64,000 bases of DNA, from the NCBI RefSeq assembly GCF_003073045.1, contig NC_037591.1, forward strand, positions 21,547,319 through 21,611,318, given 5' to 3'. Numbering within the stretch: position 1 is the stretch's first letter; each line of letters begins with the position of its first letter. Below, one piece after another: positions 25,405 to 38,609 of this stretch. The position numbers were made by a program, and so were the translations under genes. The stretch comes from Pomacea canaliculata. Taxonomy: Eukaryota; Mollusca; Gastropoda; Architaenioglossa; Ampullariidae. The notes beneath the pieces were generated by a model, which was not told where the DNA came from, made no database searches, and saw only the letters and a program-made list of their open reading frames with translations.

Positions 25405-25441
<37 letters not shown>
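25405..25441. repeat. (A)37 tract
   Basis: Thirty-seven consecutive A in a gene-free region. Confidence 0.9.
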
Positions 25442-25443
<2 letters not shown>

Positions 25444-28400
25444 CCGAAGTGGACGTTTATGGAACATTAGGGATAACTGTGACACAAACTGCGAAAATGA
25501 CAGCGGTAGAGAGTATGGGAAAGGTGCACTACTTTTAAAAAAATGCAACTCTTGACATGATTGGTAACAATTTTTATACGAAACAGTACTTCTCATTAAT
25601 TCATTAAAACAGTCGTACTGAAGTCGGCTCATTCTTATCAAGGTTTTGAAGGTTCCCAAGTGCTGTACTTCATGAATTTAGAATTTTTAGAAATTTAGGA
25701 CCCAATTTTAGTTACCCGAACATTCAATTAGAACACGATAAAGTCATTTCCACATTGACATTTCGTAGAATTAAGATCTCTAAAAGTGAAAAGCAGTGTT
25801 GATGAATACGAAGCAAAGGTTAAGCCTCTAGCAAACAAAACATTTAGTCTGTAAACCGTGTTATAGACATAAAGACTAGTCTATACACCTTGCTTATCCT
25901 CGCTGCTATGGTGGCAGAGCTTCACGAGAAGCTAACATCACATGAACTGCGAACAGCAGCCTCCCAAAGCCTTATAGTCCCCAAAGTGTGTGGAGACAGG
26001 ATTCAATTCCTCTCTGTGCCTGCTTAAAGGGAAAAGGCAAGTCAAGTCGTAAGTGTTGTTTTCTGATGCATCACGCGAAGAATTTAATGTTTGAAATAAA
26101 GGTAAAGGCGAAGACTGTGATGAAAGAAAATGTGTAGTGCGCGTGTAGTGACCGAAGACAGTTTTTGCATGTACGATCACTACAAGGTGTATCACTACAA
26201 GGTGTATCATGTTTATGATATGGGAAGGATTAAGGATTATTCCTCGCGGACATCAGCATCATGAGTACCATCTTCTGGTAAGGAGTCCCGCACGGTTCTC
26301 GTTCAAGTATGGTATCCTCTCCATGTGTGTTTGAACATAAAAAATGTTTTTAATGACAATCATGTAATAATTCGAATTCGAAAGGCAAGTAAATGGTTCG
26401 AAGTTTATCACTCGACAGTTCGAGTTATTCAGACGCTGAAAGTCATCATTTCTCGTGCTAAATAAAGTAGAAAGCCACTTCACGAGAAATGCAGACTGTC
26501 AGCGTCCAAATAATCTGAACTGTCGTTCATTCTCTCTCTCTCTCTGATTGGTGTTGACGGCAGGCAATGTTGTGAATGATGCAATAGCGTGACGTAGTAC
26601 GGCGCTCATTGATCGCAGGTGCGAATCATAGCGGATAATTAATTAATGAATGTGTTTCCGAGGCTGACATTTACAGGGTTAGTTTTATATCGCCTACATC
26701 TACTGATATATGAAAAAACGCAGACCGTTCAGGTTGGTCTGTAAGGGCACATGTACACAGCACTGTAGCAATGTTCACTACAGAAGCTACAACCGACATT
26801 GGCGGGCACCACAAACACAGACGTATACAACAGCCTGAAGAAAATACACCAGAGCACAAATGCACAACCACAGACCACCAGCCACATCCTCCTCATCTAT
26901 TTACTGAAAACGCTTCCAGTAAAACTGAATTCAAATGCGTAGTATTTTGGTTGTTTTTTTTTTGTTTTTTTTTTTTTTTTCCATTTATTTAAAGCGTGAC
27001 AGACTCCACTTTTCAACCTACTTCTCCTAGTGACATCTCTGCCGAGAAGGACAGCAAGAGCTGGATGTATCTGCCGGAAAAAAATTAATACGACATTCGA
27101 TACACCGTAAAGTAAGGGAAACCATTCAAAATAGCTAATGATGATGCGCAAACATCAAATTCGTGATGATTATTGCTACGCGTGACATTTACTAATTCTC
27201 TTCATTTGTTTTAATATCACTTTTGCCGAAAAAAAAATCACGTTTCTTTCTTGCTTTTTCGCGATAAACGGCAGTCAATGTTCATCTAATTGAAATAAGC
27301 GCGTAACCAGCTTGCATGTGAATTCACTTAAAGGACTAGTAGGGTACAGTATTTTTTCTAATGATTGGATAAAATACTATTTCTCAAAACAAGCCTAAAA
27401 TTAATCTCCCCCCACCTGCACTACCTTACGAGCCTCAAGATACCCCCTTAAGAACATAATCATGCACAGAAAAATATTACCAGTCTATACATAATGTGAA
27501 CGTATCCTGACGTCTGTGGTATTGACATCTTTCTGTGCATGGTGGTGTTTGTAGGAGTGTTAGCTCGACAGCGGATAAGGGGTATTCATTCACCCAGATG
27601 TTTGGGGAAACAGTGTCTTACACTGAGCTTTACCCTCTTCTCAGAACAAAAAATGTGCACCCCACATCCTTTAATGCTTTAATGTAATGGATTATTTTAT
27701 TATAGGCTCTACACGTCATGCGATAAGACAGAGACCTCAACTAAAGTATAACGAGACAGTATTAAAAATGTTGTGTGTGTATGTGTGTGTTATGGCTAGT
27801 GATGCACGTTGCCTAGGAGCAGATTTAGTTTTCGTGTTTATATTTCCCGTTCTCAGATATTGGTGTTGGCTTCGCATAAAATTACAGAATTATTACACAG
27901 AGAATGTAGCAAGGTTCCTCTCTCACCCGAGCAAATGTTGGTAACGTCCTAAATGTGAGAGGGTTTCCCTATTTGAGAAACCGAAAGGGGAGATGTTGTG
28001 TGGGAGGGGAATTGCAAGAACGCCACTGTAATTTTCATCTCCCGCTTCAAGTGCAAATGGTCTGTGGACTGTGGCATCTGTCGCCTCTCAATTTCATTTG
28101 ATCTGCACTGCAGGACTGCACGCTGTCACCCGGACGATGCCGGGTACTCAGCTAATCTTATAAATTAAGCAGAGCAGGCAGAGTTGTGTGTGTGTGTGAG
28201 AGAGAGTAATAGGTTAGGGAATCGACCTAGTTCAAGTAGTGATTGACTTTACTAATCTATACAGAGATAAGCTCTTATGTCATAAATATCTAAGAAACAC
28301 AAAGACATGTATCAATTGTTAGCAATTACATTTACGAAACATACAATCCAGTAGACAATATTCCCAGAAACATCCATACAAATTTAAAATTCCTTGAAAC

Positions 28401-28722
28401 AACTAGCAACAGGTTGGACAGAATGTTAGTGTTTGTAGATGGATAGAATTCAAAGTATTATTGGACATAGTTTCTGGCCACCAGTCTTGTTGATTAACAG
28501 TCCTGACCCCTCTTTTTAAAAGCAGAGACAAAAGGTTAGTCTTCAACCCATTGGCTTTATCAAAGATATCTAAGGCCATAACTAAATAGCATAAAACATA
28601 CATAAGAGGCCAACGTCATCTTGTTTCGGTTATATATATATATGAACAACATTTTGTATGCTTTGTCAAGTAATTTATTTACACGCATGCAAAAAGATAT
28701 CCAAACCGTTTGTCCAATCATA

Positions 28723-28804
28723 GACGTGTATAGGTGGACCTCTGTCTGTCTGCCAAGACCAACGCTTAGCCTTTTGCGAAGTTCTCCCTTGTTAGTCTCG
28801 GCAA
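28723..28804. repeat. dispersed hairpin repeat, copy 2
   Basis: Same start and same CCAACGCTTAGC and GCGAAGTTCTCC blocks as copy 1. The stem is TGCCAAGAC/GTCTCGGCA: the outer pair has changed on both sides together, and one inner pair is a mismatch that reads as a U-G wobble on the minus strand. Confidence 0.7.
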
Positions 28805-29936
28805 GCCTAAACAAAGAATGTGACTAAACCGGAAGCTTTGTAGTAGCATGCCTCGTTTTAGTAGTCAACTGGAAAAAAAATCACCTGCCAGCAGTCCAGT
28901 AATACAAGTTCGTGGTTCAACAGTCACCAAACTAGACATGTTTATTTTTTTTTTCGACGAGTAGGCCATAGACTTCGGTAGAAGTTCTTTACTCTAGTCT
29001 AGAGCATGCTTTTTACAATGTTTGTTTTCCTGGTTTTGATATGTTACTGGTGACTTCAAATGAAAAAAAAAAAATCATGAAGACGAAATTTTGATACACG
29101 TCTACTGCGCAGAGCAAATTTTGACAGCGTGGTAATTTGACGCTCAAGTTGTCAATTTTTCATCCAGTGGGAGATCAAGGAGCATATGATAATTAGATGT
29201 ATGGGCGGACATTCATGACGTCACGATTGTGCCCTTTTCTCTCCGTGATATGTGTTGGCTTGAACTTCAAGAAGGCAAAGGAAGGGGTAATTCACTCAAG
29301 TTTCGAGGAAAGGGGGTAAAAATGCGCTCTGGTTACACTTCAGGAGTAAACACGAAAATAATTATTTTTTGTTTACTGAACCACGATAGCCCTTCCCCTC
29401 GTAAAACATGCCGCAGTGTAGAGTTGATGTTTTCGCAGAAAATGACACGAAGATTGACAAGATAACCGGGGCAGCGACATCGATCTTGATGGCCCCAATG
29501 ACAGCGCTGGTGAGTGGTACACGCTAACACCCAGCGTCTCGGCTAGCACTCTCGCGTCAGGAGGAGGCCCATACCTCAAAAGTCACGGGTGAAGCGCCAT
29601 TGATCGCGGGATTTGTCAGCCTCCGGAGCGACAACGCCGGCAAGCCAGCGTCCGCCCATTCATTGCCAAGTAGTATTAACGAAATGGCCGCGACTTCGAC
29701 CAATTCGTCTTCCCTGACCCACTTTAAAACCGAGCTCTGCGGCCACGGGCAGGCGAACTAGGGTCAGATTGTGGGAGGGGGGTGGGGATGGAGTGAAGGA
29801 GGGAGGAAGTTGAGAGAAAAATTCAAGATATATAGGTAGGTTTTTCAACGGGAGCGTTTAAAATGTACCAGTGCAATACAGAACCGAACACTCAAAATCA
29901 CGTAGGTGAACACCAAACCATGAAGTAAAGCTTGGC

Positions 29937-30150
29937 AGGTGAAGACAAGTCACAAAGCTATTTATTGGTGAATGTCAACAAATTACAAAACATTTTGCTG
30001 GTGATGTTGACAAGTCGAAAAGGTGAATGTTGGTGAGTGTGGACAAGTCAAAACCGTACTTTTTAAAAAAGTGTAGACTTCAGTGAATGAAGAAAAAAAA
30101 AAAAATAGAAAAAATAATTATTTCTTGGTGATTGTCGACAAGTTCAGGGG
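29937..30150. repeat. degenerate minisatellite, TGGTGA-TGT-GACAAGT units
   Basis: Units resembling TTGGTGAATGTCGACAAGTC occur near 29937, 29964, 29999, 30030 and 30125, spaced roughly 30-40 bases apart apart from a gap before the last. The units are much diverged. Related TGGTGAGTG words continue to about 30350. Confidence 0.5.
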
Positions 30151-32391
30151 CGTTTATTGTAGATGGTGTAGACTTCAGCGTCGGTTTTTTTTTTAAATAG
30201 TGTAAACAAACTCTTGTAGCCGATAGCAGAATCATATAAATGATCGTCCTGGTGAGTGCATGGTCATGTTATCACGCCTGTATTGACTGTAGGGTCAGTG
30301 TATCGCGTGTGGTGATTGCAAAGTCCCGCAGTCAAACCTACCTAGTGAGTGGAGTCATATTACAGCTAGCATATTAACTAACCATCTTGTTGTATCACGT
30401 CCTGCGACTTCATCGGTAACGCCCAAGAGTGTTTATGTTTTTTTTTTTTTTTTTGGTTTATTGTTGCACGTGCGTGCGCTCGTTGTTTTTAAAACTGCCG
30501 TTCGTTTCAAAGTTCGCGTTGTTGATTTGCTCCAACTACAAGTTAGTTTTAAAACAAGCGATTACAACGACTAGCAAGCGTACACGCAAACGCACACACT
30601 CTATAGTGCACTTTCGATTTTAAGTCTTCCTCCAAGTACTCCGTGTATTAGAGAACGAGAGAGAGAGAGATGGGGGGAGGGCAACAGTTGAAAGAGCCAC
30701 ATCAAATTAAACAGGACATTACAAAGAAATGGTGACGGACGGTGAAATGTTGTATGTCGGTCGATATTCCGCACTGAATCAATCTAGGCCACGCCAGTTC
30801 AAGGTCGTGTAAAGGCCAAGTTCGAACGAGGGGGTTACGAGCGAGCGAGCGAGCGAGATGATGATGATGCTGGCTGCGGCCGTCCGCGTAAACACGGCGA
30901 GCAACAGACAGAAACAGTGGCTGCAGTGGAAGGGAAATGGAAGCACAGATTTTTCCCCCCTTTTAAATTTAGTCCGAGAAATTTCATTTTATAAGATGCT
31001 GTGTCATGGAGTCTTTTTTTTTTCTCTCTCTCTCTCTTGGGAAACTGACTCTCAGAATGCTGGGGGAAAAGGAAGGGCGGGAAGGCTGATGACGATGAAA
31101 GATAAGCCATTGTTACTCCTTTACTTTCGTCAGACGTCGCCATCAAGGGTAATGATACACCCTGAAACTGCATTGAGTTCCTGTCATTGCCTCTCGCACT
31201 GCCGCAAACATTATTTCAGTCTTTGTGTGTGTGTGTGAGAGAGAGAATACCGATGCACGTATTTGAGGTCAGCTGCGATGGGTGTATGTGTTGAAAATAA
31301 ATACGTGAGAAAGTCGAGGAGAGCTATGATTTGTTGTGACACTATGGGGCTGGCAGTTTTCAGAAAACATTAACCTTGCACCCACCACAATACCCACCCA
31401 CCTGCGTACTAAAGGTCAAAATTCCAAACTCTACCGAGTAGATTTAATGACTTTGAAGCAACTGGATATAGGATGAAGCACGATGGAGAACCACTGGTTG
31501 TTGGATAACGACGGGCACGGCTGCAGCGCGCTTTAATGTTGTGTGACGAAGGGATGCTGGGAACAAGATGAGTGGGTGATGAGGAGAAAGTAAGGACACC
31601 AAGGGAGCAGTTTTGATGTTGATCGAGAACGTTGAAATGGTTGAGAAAAAAAAAACATGCTGGAGGAAAAAACAAAATGTTTTCAAATTATTCCGGTCAT
31701 TGTTTCATCAAACACACATTGACACAGACAACGAAGCTTGCACCATCACGCACTGACATGCACATTTTGCTGCAGAAGGACGAATGTTTTCAGCGACATG
31801 TCTCCGAGCTGGCTTGCACAAAAATCCTTTTTTTTCCCCACATTAAACTTGCCCGTGAACAAAATGGCGAGAGAGAGAGAGATGGGTTAAGGGGGGTGGG
31901 GTAAGTTTATAAGTGTTGTAGCCCGACAAGACTCCTAACTTAAAGTCTTCTCTGTTTAAGAGGATCATCTATTGCTATTGGCTAAGCGGATTCTCAAAAG
32001 GTGGCGCAGGTGTTTTCCCTGTGAGGACTAATGTCAGAGGGTGACTTTGAAGTGGATCAAGAGATAACAAAGTTCACTTAATTAATGTACCATCTGGATT
32101 ACAGTAGGCCGCTGACAAGCGTTCATCAAGCTGGTCCTTATTTATGGCGATCAGGGAAAGAACATTCAGGACCCAGGGTCGTTAATCACGGGCGGTGTTC
32201 TTTACAGCGTGACACTTCCCGGATCTCTCCCTCCCCCAGAGATGATTGATAGCGGCACAGTTGATTAGTGACTTAACGAGAAGTTACAGGACGACTCCAA
32301 CAAATACTCCAAGGACCACCGAGCTCTTCCTGTCACAACGAATTCAAAATGGCCAGATCGTCGTCTCAAGAGACCAAGAGAGCTAATCCAA

Positions 32392-33752
32392 ACATCAAGG
32401 TGTAAAATCTACACTCCGTACACCGCGAAACGGGATCTGGACCATTTCCTTAAACTCAGAGACTGGAACTCCCGGGGACTCCTCAAATTACGGCCATGTA
32501 AAACCTGCAGAATGGTTGAAGGGCCTTCGGTTTTTTCTGTGCGTTACGCCAATGTCATCAAGGTACAGAGGATGGAGGAGTCAATAAAATCTATTAATCG
32601 ATGGATATGCAGTACCGACGTGAATAACCCATAGTCTTAAAGACCTTCCTGAAATACAATGGTTTATTATCGGATGTCAAAGTTGGAGATTTACACCTGT
32701 AATCAGCAAGTCCTGCAACATCTCGCTCCCACGCGCGAATAACGTGCAACGTCACCCTAAGACCCAAGCGACGCTCTGCAAAAAAATAATATCCAGTGGT
32801 CGTAGTCGTAGCCATGCATCGGATTTCTTGCGAGATTTTATTTTGCTTTAGTAGTGGAGAATAATATTGAATTCTGCATAGAATGGAAGTACTAAGACAT
32901 ACTTTCTGAGGATTCAGACACCCAAGTTCCAGGCGAGGTACAGTTATGAAAGTAGTAATAATTCCTTATAAATATTACATGTAGCCGACATAGTAATAAC
33001 TGCTGAACCGATGAGGACAGAATGGGATGAAAATAAGCACTAAGAATAATGAAAAAAAGTTTTACTAGTCGTTTTTCGAAGACAGAAAATTGTTTCTTAT
33101 TCCTCCAAAGGTTGATGCTGCATATCCAAAACATGTTGCCCGACTTGTGCTCAATATGATGCACCAAAATAACTGTCTCATTCAGCGTCCTAACTGCTGC
33201 AGGCATCAATGTTTGTTTTGCCGACAACACTGCAACTATCACACATTCTCGAACTTTGGAAAGCATCCAGAAAACTTTGAATTCATACTTTTTCAGTAAT
33301 CAGTAAGGTTTGTAAATACAAGTTTGGCGGCTATACATACAACAACAAGGACGTGCACTTTTGCTGTGGTCACCAGGATGAGCTTTCCAGAAGAAGAACT
33401 CTAGCCAGTCCTGGTGTCTTCTGCTTCTATGCCACATATCTTTTCTAGAATTGCATTAAATGCGTTTCAATCGGATTATGCATGAGCTGGATAGTTCTTA
33501 TGCAGCACCATACTGAGTTTGAATTTTTAATACTGCTTTTCTTTTTTGCTTGATCACCTTTGAAACCAATTTCTTCCGACTTTTTTCCCCACTTACACTT
33601 CATTTCTTTCGCCTTTTTCTTCCGGTACCCTCCCATCCGTTTTTTTTTTTAATGGCCACTATATTCAAGCAGGAGTTCCAGTCTCTGAGTTTAAGGAAAC
33701 TGCCCAGATCCCGTCTCGCGGTGTACGGCGTGTAGATTTTACACCTTGATGT
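32392..33752. mobile_element. 1.36-kb DNA transposon relic with 81-bp inverted ends
   Basis: The left end 32392-32472 and the reverse complement of the right end 33672-33752 are both 81 bases and differ at about five positions. They begin ACATCAAGGTGTAAAATC. Weaker similarity reaches about 25 bases further inward. The interior holds only short frames and no transposase I recognise, so it is probably non-autonomous. No clear target duplication was seen. Confidence 0.8.
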
Positions 33753-34737
33753 CAGATTTGATGTATGTTAAAAGTCAGTAATATCGAATCATTTAATGGT
33801 ACAGTATTGGCACTAGCGTGACATCACACATGGCTTCACATGGAGATTTGGAACAGGTATGGAAATTTGTATTTACTTGATTTCTCCAGACCTGTGTTTC
33901 TATGTGATATCGCCTTTCAGGCATTAATAAGCGATATGAAAGTAATATGAAAGCGTGATATGTGTGTAAATGTGTTCCCACTCGAGAAGGTCTTTATGAC
34001 AGCTCATCGGCCGAGCCGACCTGTAGCTGTAGTTCGCTCGACATAAGTATGTCATCCCAGGATGACAGGTGATCGCCTGAGGCTCATTGATTTTTGGAAA
34101 GCTTTGTGTGTACATGCTGTTTAGTTGGTATGTCCGTCTTTAGTATATCTTCGTAATGACACAGTCGTGGGAGTTTACACACTCAACATTTTCTCTCAAG
34201 AACAAACACACTCACACCATATTGGTACATAGAGAGAGATGTGCGTTTTATTCATAGTATGCGTCTTTTGTTATCTGCTCAGGATTATCCAAACTGAGCT
34301 ACACGTGAACAATACACGAGTAATACACACAAAAAAAGCACAACCCCGCCAGAACCTCGAGCGCTGACCTCGACCCAGTTTGACCTGGTAAGGACAGGTG
34401 CTGGTTGCCTGCGCCCTCGTGAAGCCCACACGTGCCCAAGCAAACTCGGGGCTTGATGGCACATATTGGTAATAATCTCATATTTTCTAGCTGCATATCT
34501 CCTGTCTATTCTATCCCCACCCCTCCCTTCCTTCCCCCACTCCACCCTTCCTCGCCCCACCCACCTTTAAAGTCCCACATAGCTTCTTCAATTGTCTGAC
34601 TTCCATTTTTGGATAAAACTGCTTCGTCAGTTGTGAACCCCTTTCGACGCTTCCCGGTCCGACAACGTGAGGGGAATTTCATTCATCTGGGCGTGAGATT
34701 TTACATTTAAGCTTCCTTCTTTTTTTTTTTTTTTGCC

Positions 34738-34844
34738 AGGCGTTCGCTTAACGCTTCACGGTTGAAAGCCTACAAGATGAACCCGGCCGTGCTGGCGCTG
34801 CTTCTGGGAGACGCGAGCAGGCACAACAGCTCCAGTGTGCACGG
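34738..34844 (+). other. possible first coding exon (weak)
   Basis: A long polypyrimidine tract ending TTTGCCAG gives a good acceptor at 34737. An ATG at 34777 in a fair context opens 22 codons rich in Leu and Ala, and a G/GTAAAC donor follows at 34845. A better donor, CCAT/GTAAGT, lies at about 34898, but the frame stops before it. No partner exon was found. Confidence 0.15.
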
Positions 34845-35278
34845 GTAAACCTGTTTGCAGAGACTGGGAGTTGGAACTTGCACTGGAGGAACTCGGCCCC
34901 CATGTAAGTCACAAGTGGCTCGACGGACCATCACTGCTGGCAGGGCCTCTGCCAATTATTGTCAGCTGAACACGCTGGCGTTTTGGACCAAGCTTACGAA
35001 TAAGCAGTATCTTGCACCGCCCATTGTAGAGTTAGACTAGTTTGTCTGTGGTGTGTGTGTGTGAAGGAGAGAACAAACGATTTTCTTGTTTCAGCATCGG
35101 CCATATTACAAGGGTTTGTTTGATACATTATAATGTATAAACAATTTAAGTAAACGTCACAACAATGTCTTTAAAATAAAAAGTGTTCTCATGTATTGTC
35201 ATAATATGGCGGCTCAGTATGAGTGTTAAGCGTGGAAGGACAAGATTCAAATGTATGTTCACACCAATTATGGCATCT

Positions 35279-35325
35279 GGGGGGGGGGGGGAGACGGGGT
35301 GAGAGAGACGCTGGGGGGACGGGAG
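35279..35325 (+). other. G-quadruplex-prone G runs
   Basis: A run of about 13 G followed within 35 bases by GGGG, GGGGGG and GGG, which meets the usual four-tract pattern loosely. Confidence 0.4.
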
Positions 35326-36499
35326 GAAAGACTTCCGATGCCTATACCGAAGCCCTCGCCAATTGACGCCCAAAGGTGAAGCAAGAAGGGTTTCCTGCTG
35401 GTCCGCACTGCTGCGGCAATTTTCTCCCCCGCAAAGCCGAGGGTCTTGCTCCGTCTCTCGTCGTGTCGGCCTCATTAGCTCTTCCCGTGCGAGTCGAACT
35501 GCAGTAATGTCGTCATCACCTCCCTGGTACGTATGACGTCGAGTGTGACAGCCGCGTGAGTGCAACTGGCGCCTGCCGTCTCATTAGCGCGCGACCTGAA
35601 GGCCGCCTGTCACCAGGGTGAGGTGAAACTGCCAGTGCCAATCGTGTTGCGAATCCGCCGCTGTAGGGAGAATGTGAAAACTGGAAATAAGCCATGGACA
35701 AGGCACAGGATGTCTATGTGAGACCACTCTGTGGCAGATAACACAGTATATTGAGTGATGTCCCTTCGCCTGACTGGCTCGAGAGGACTATATAGCTCTC
35801 GATATTTGTTGTTGTCTGTTGACCTGTTGTTAGTTTCGTCCCTATTATTTGTTACATGCTTCTTCGTCTTTCTGTTCAATTGATCTGCTTGTCCTCGGAC
35901 TTATTGGTTCAGCTACGACCTTCTGTTGTCCCATCGAAAGCCAGCCTCCTCGTAACGGCTTCTTCTCGTCATTCGATCCTCGGTGAAAATGTACGTCACA
36001 CAGTGCAGTCCACTCTGTCGTCTCTGCTTCGCTGTCAATGTATCATGTTGATTTTAATGATGTACAGATGATTTTATCACCATACAAGACTGTTTACACG
36101 TCTTACGATCTGCTTTTATCACAGATTTCTACTGTGTAGATCTGCGCTATAAAATCTGGGAACTGGCTTCCATTTACCAGTTGCGGTTATCGTTGATTGT
36201 TGATTTGGTGCTCTTAAAAAAAGAAAGAAACAAAACAAAAACACTCTTGTCATCTATATTTTGTGATATTCTATTCTGAGGAAGCTTACACCAGTCCTCG
36301 GCAATTCATAGAGCGCCAGATCAAATCATCTCGGTTTCTTGTGCCATTCGTCGCATGACTTTGTGGACTAGCGATCTCTACACAAATTTTTCTTCACTTC
36401 CATCACTTGCAAATTTGACACTCTGCCACAGTCTGTGTGTGCACGCCGGACTCTGGAAGTTTCCATGGCAGTCCAGTCCATTAGACACTCAACTGGTTT

Positions 36500-36730
36500 G
36501 AGAACCGACGTACGCAGCTGCCTCATGTGCCGACACTGCCCTCATGGCGGCTTCAAATCCCAGCTACCAAAGTCTTTTCTCTATTATAGTTGCGTGTATG
36601 TGTGTGGATTGGGGGCGGGGACCTCATGTGTGCATTTCAATGTGTGTGTGTTATACATGCTTGTCGGATTGGTAAAGCGCGTTGAGCCGACTTGGGAATA
36701 GCGCCATGTAAAAATCTAATATTATTAAAA
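36500..36730 (+). repeat. SINE-like repeat with LINE-type tail
   Basis: A B-box-like GGCTTCAAATCCCAGC (about 36546) is followed by a variable GT-rich middle and a 3' end GGTAAAGCGCGTTGAG..AATAGCGCCATGTAAAA with TATTATTAAA. This GCGC..GCGC..ATTATT tail is common to L2/CR1 LINEs and their SINE partners. Confidence 0.6.
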
Positions 36731-37119
36731 TTCGCGACTCGATCTGCACGGGAAGTGACGTCATGATACGCATGTCTAAGCGGTTCACAGAGAGGATTTC
36801 CTTAATGCGTGCTTGAGAGAGCATTTGACCTCTTACTCTTCACGTGCCCCTTGAAACGAATTACACACGCCATTAACTTGTTGAACACTGTTCAAACAAA
36901 CAAACAAAATCGATGAAGAACCTGGGAAAGTTCGTTCTTGAGGTCTGTCTTCATTCGTAAGAGAGCTTCTGTGGTGCTGGGAGATAACAACCTCCGAGAG
37001 ACCCGGATGGCACTTCATCAGTGCTTCCCAGCGCAGCAGCAGCAGCAGCTTCCAGCGGAGACCGCGTCCAGCGGCAAGCACGTGCGCTTCACTGATGACG
37101 CAAGTGGTTGCACCCGCTG

Positions 37120-37133
37120 CCGGCAGGGGGCGC
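37120..37133 (+). promoter_or_regulatory. CTCF-like motif
   Basis: CCGGCAGGGGGCGC differs at one position from the CTCF core consensus known in bilaterians. It lies in a locally CpG-rich stretch (about 37020-37280) and next to a CAG run at about 37036. Confidence 0.25.
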
Positions 37134-38099
37134 TAGCCACTCGCAAAACAAAGAGGTCGATGCGGTTCTCGTCTACGTAGCGGTGTGTGGGCAGTTATCG
37201 TCTCGTGTGCTGTAAACATGCCGCACCTTGCGTGCGCCCACTGATCTATAAATACTTGCGAGACTCTGTGCGCGCGCTGTAATGGAACTTATTTGATCCA
37301 CTACGCAGCCATTTTGCTACTCTACAGACATAAAAACCAGCAAAGAACACGAACAGATTTACACCTAACTTCCCGGGTGTAAAATCAAAGAATTAAAGCG
37401 GGTTAAAAAAATACAAAAAGCATGCACGTTGACAGCTTTTGAAAAAAAAAACCCACAGAAAGAAAGTAGCACAGAAAAATCCATTACGAGCACCAATATG
37501 GCGGCAAGCAGGGTCTGTCCATTCTACGAGCCTGGTCTGTATGACTGTGCGATGATGGTTGTTGGACTGTGACCGTACCTGTGTTAATGTGGCTGTCTAT
37601 TATATGTTCTCCTCCTGAATGAAGTTATGTAATTTTGACGAGGAGTGAAAAAAATCATGACACAGTCAGAACTTCGAAGCTGAGACTCACTGCAGTTCTC
37701 AGTATCATGTCCTAATAATAGCACATATCTTTCCCCTGTATCTCACTCTGTATGTGTGTGTGTGCTCGTGTGTAGGAGTTCGCTGTGTATTTCGTGTAAG
37801 AAAGTACATTTTAAGTACAACATCGCCATATTAATGTCACAATCTAAAATCTTAAATCTTTGATAATGAGCTCAACACCTTTGTTTGGTCGTTAGAAGAT
37901 CCACTCGAAAAATACGAACGAAAATACCCAATTGCAAGCCTTTGAACCAATAAATGGATGGGTGGATGGATGCTTGTTTGGTTGGTTGGGCAAATGACAA
38001 AGAAAAGAGCTTCAAGCTAAAGGTGACGGCACTATGAGGGAAGGGGAGAACCGGAGTATCAGAAAACCCTCCGACTCCCACCCTGGCCCACAAGCTACG

Positions 38100-38195
38100 T
38101 ACAGAGAGTGTCCCGAGACGAGATCTGAACCCCAGACTGGTTTCTCATTGTAAGGATGATAATCTAGTGATTTAACCTTAGATCATCGCACTTTT
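38100..38195 (-). repeat. tRNA-derived SINE (GTTCAGATCTCG B-box), minus strand
   Basis: The minus strand reads GGGGTTCAGATCTCG (38133-38119) with an A-box-like TAAGGTTAAATCACTAGA upstream. The same unusual B-box occurs in the copies at 38610 and 55880. Confidence 0.5.
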
Positions 38196-38609
38196 CATAT
38201 GCCTTTCATATAACCTAAGCTCTTGCTATGTAACAAAAAGAAATTTGCTGATAAGGCTGCACCTCATTACCATGTGTTCGTTGTCTGCCGCCCTCAGTGG
38301 CGTCAACAGTTAAAATGTGGGTCAATCTGCACATGCTTTTCCTTTAAAAAATGAATTTACAATTCATGAAATGTAATTTTTTTCCTAGCATTATGCTGTG
38401 TTAACTTGTCAGCAATTCTGAGCTTAAATTTCATGTTTGACATTGCTCAGCCTTTAAAGTTTACCTTTTGGTAGGACACATTTCGTACAAATCATTGTCA
38501 TCAACGTCCATCTTTGTAGATAGTGCTCAGTTACACGCTAGAGATCTCAAATATTATTTGTCTTTGCCTCCTAGATGATGCAGACTACTTCTCAGACATT
38601 TGGTAGGTG

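Larger units (their letters stand above)
23910..32391. other. gene-poor stretch with repeats
   Basis: Apart from the hairpin repeats, the poly-A tract and the minisatellite, no supported gene. T and G runs lie near 23994-24034, CT near 26531 and GA near 30655. Open frames are short and lack splice support. Confidence 0.45.

Noticed and set aside
25970..26030. B-box-like GGATTCAATTCC
   Set aside because: No A-box at the right distance and no second copy seen.
35856..36071. Possible LINE C-terminal remnant
   Set aside because: Residues do not match LINE landmarks well enough in any frame.
36938..37180. CAG-repeat protein frame
   Set aside because: Only 80 codons, no splice sites at its ends and no recognisable domain; the CAG run is short.
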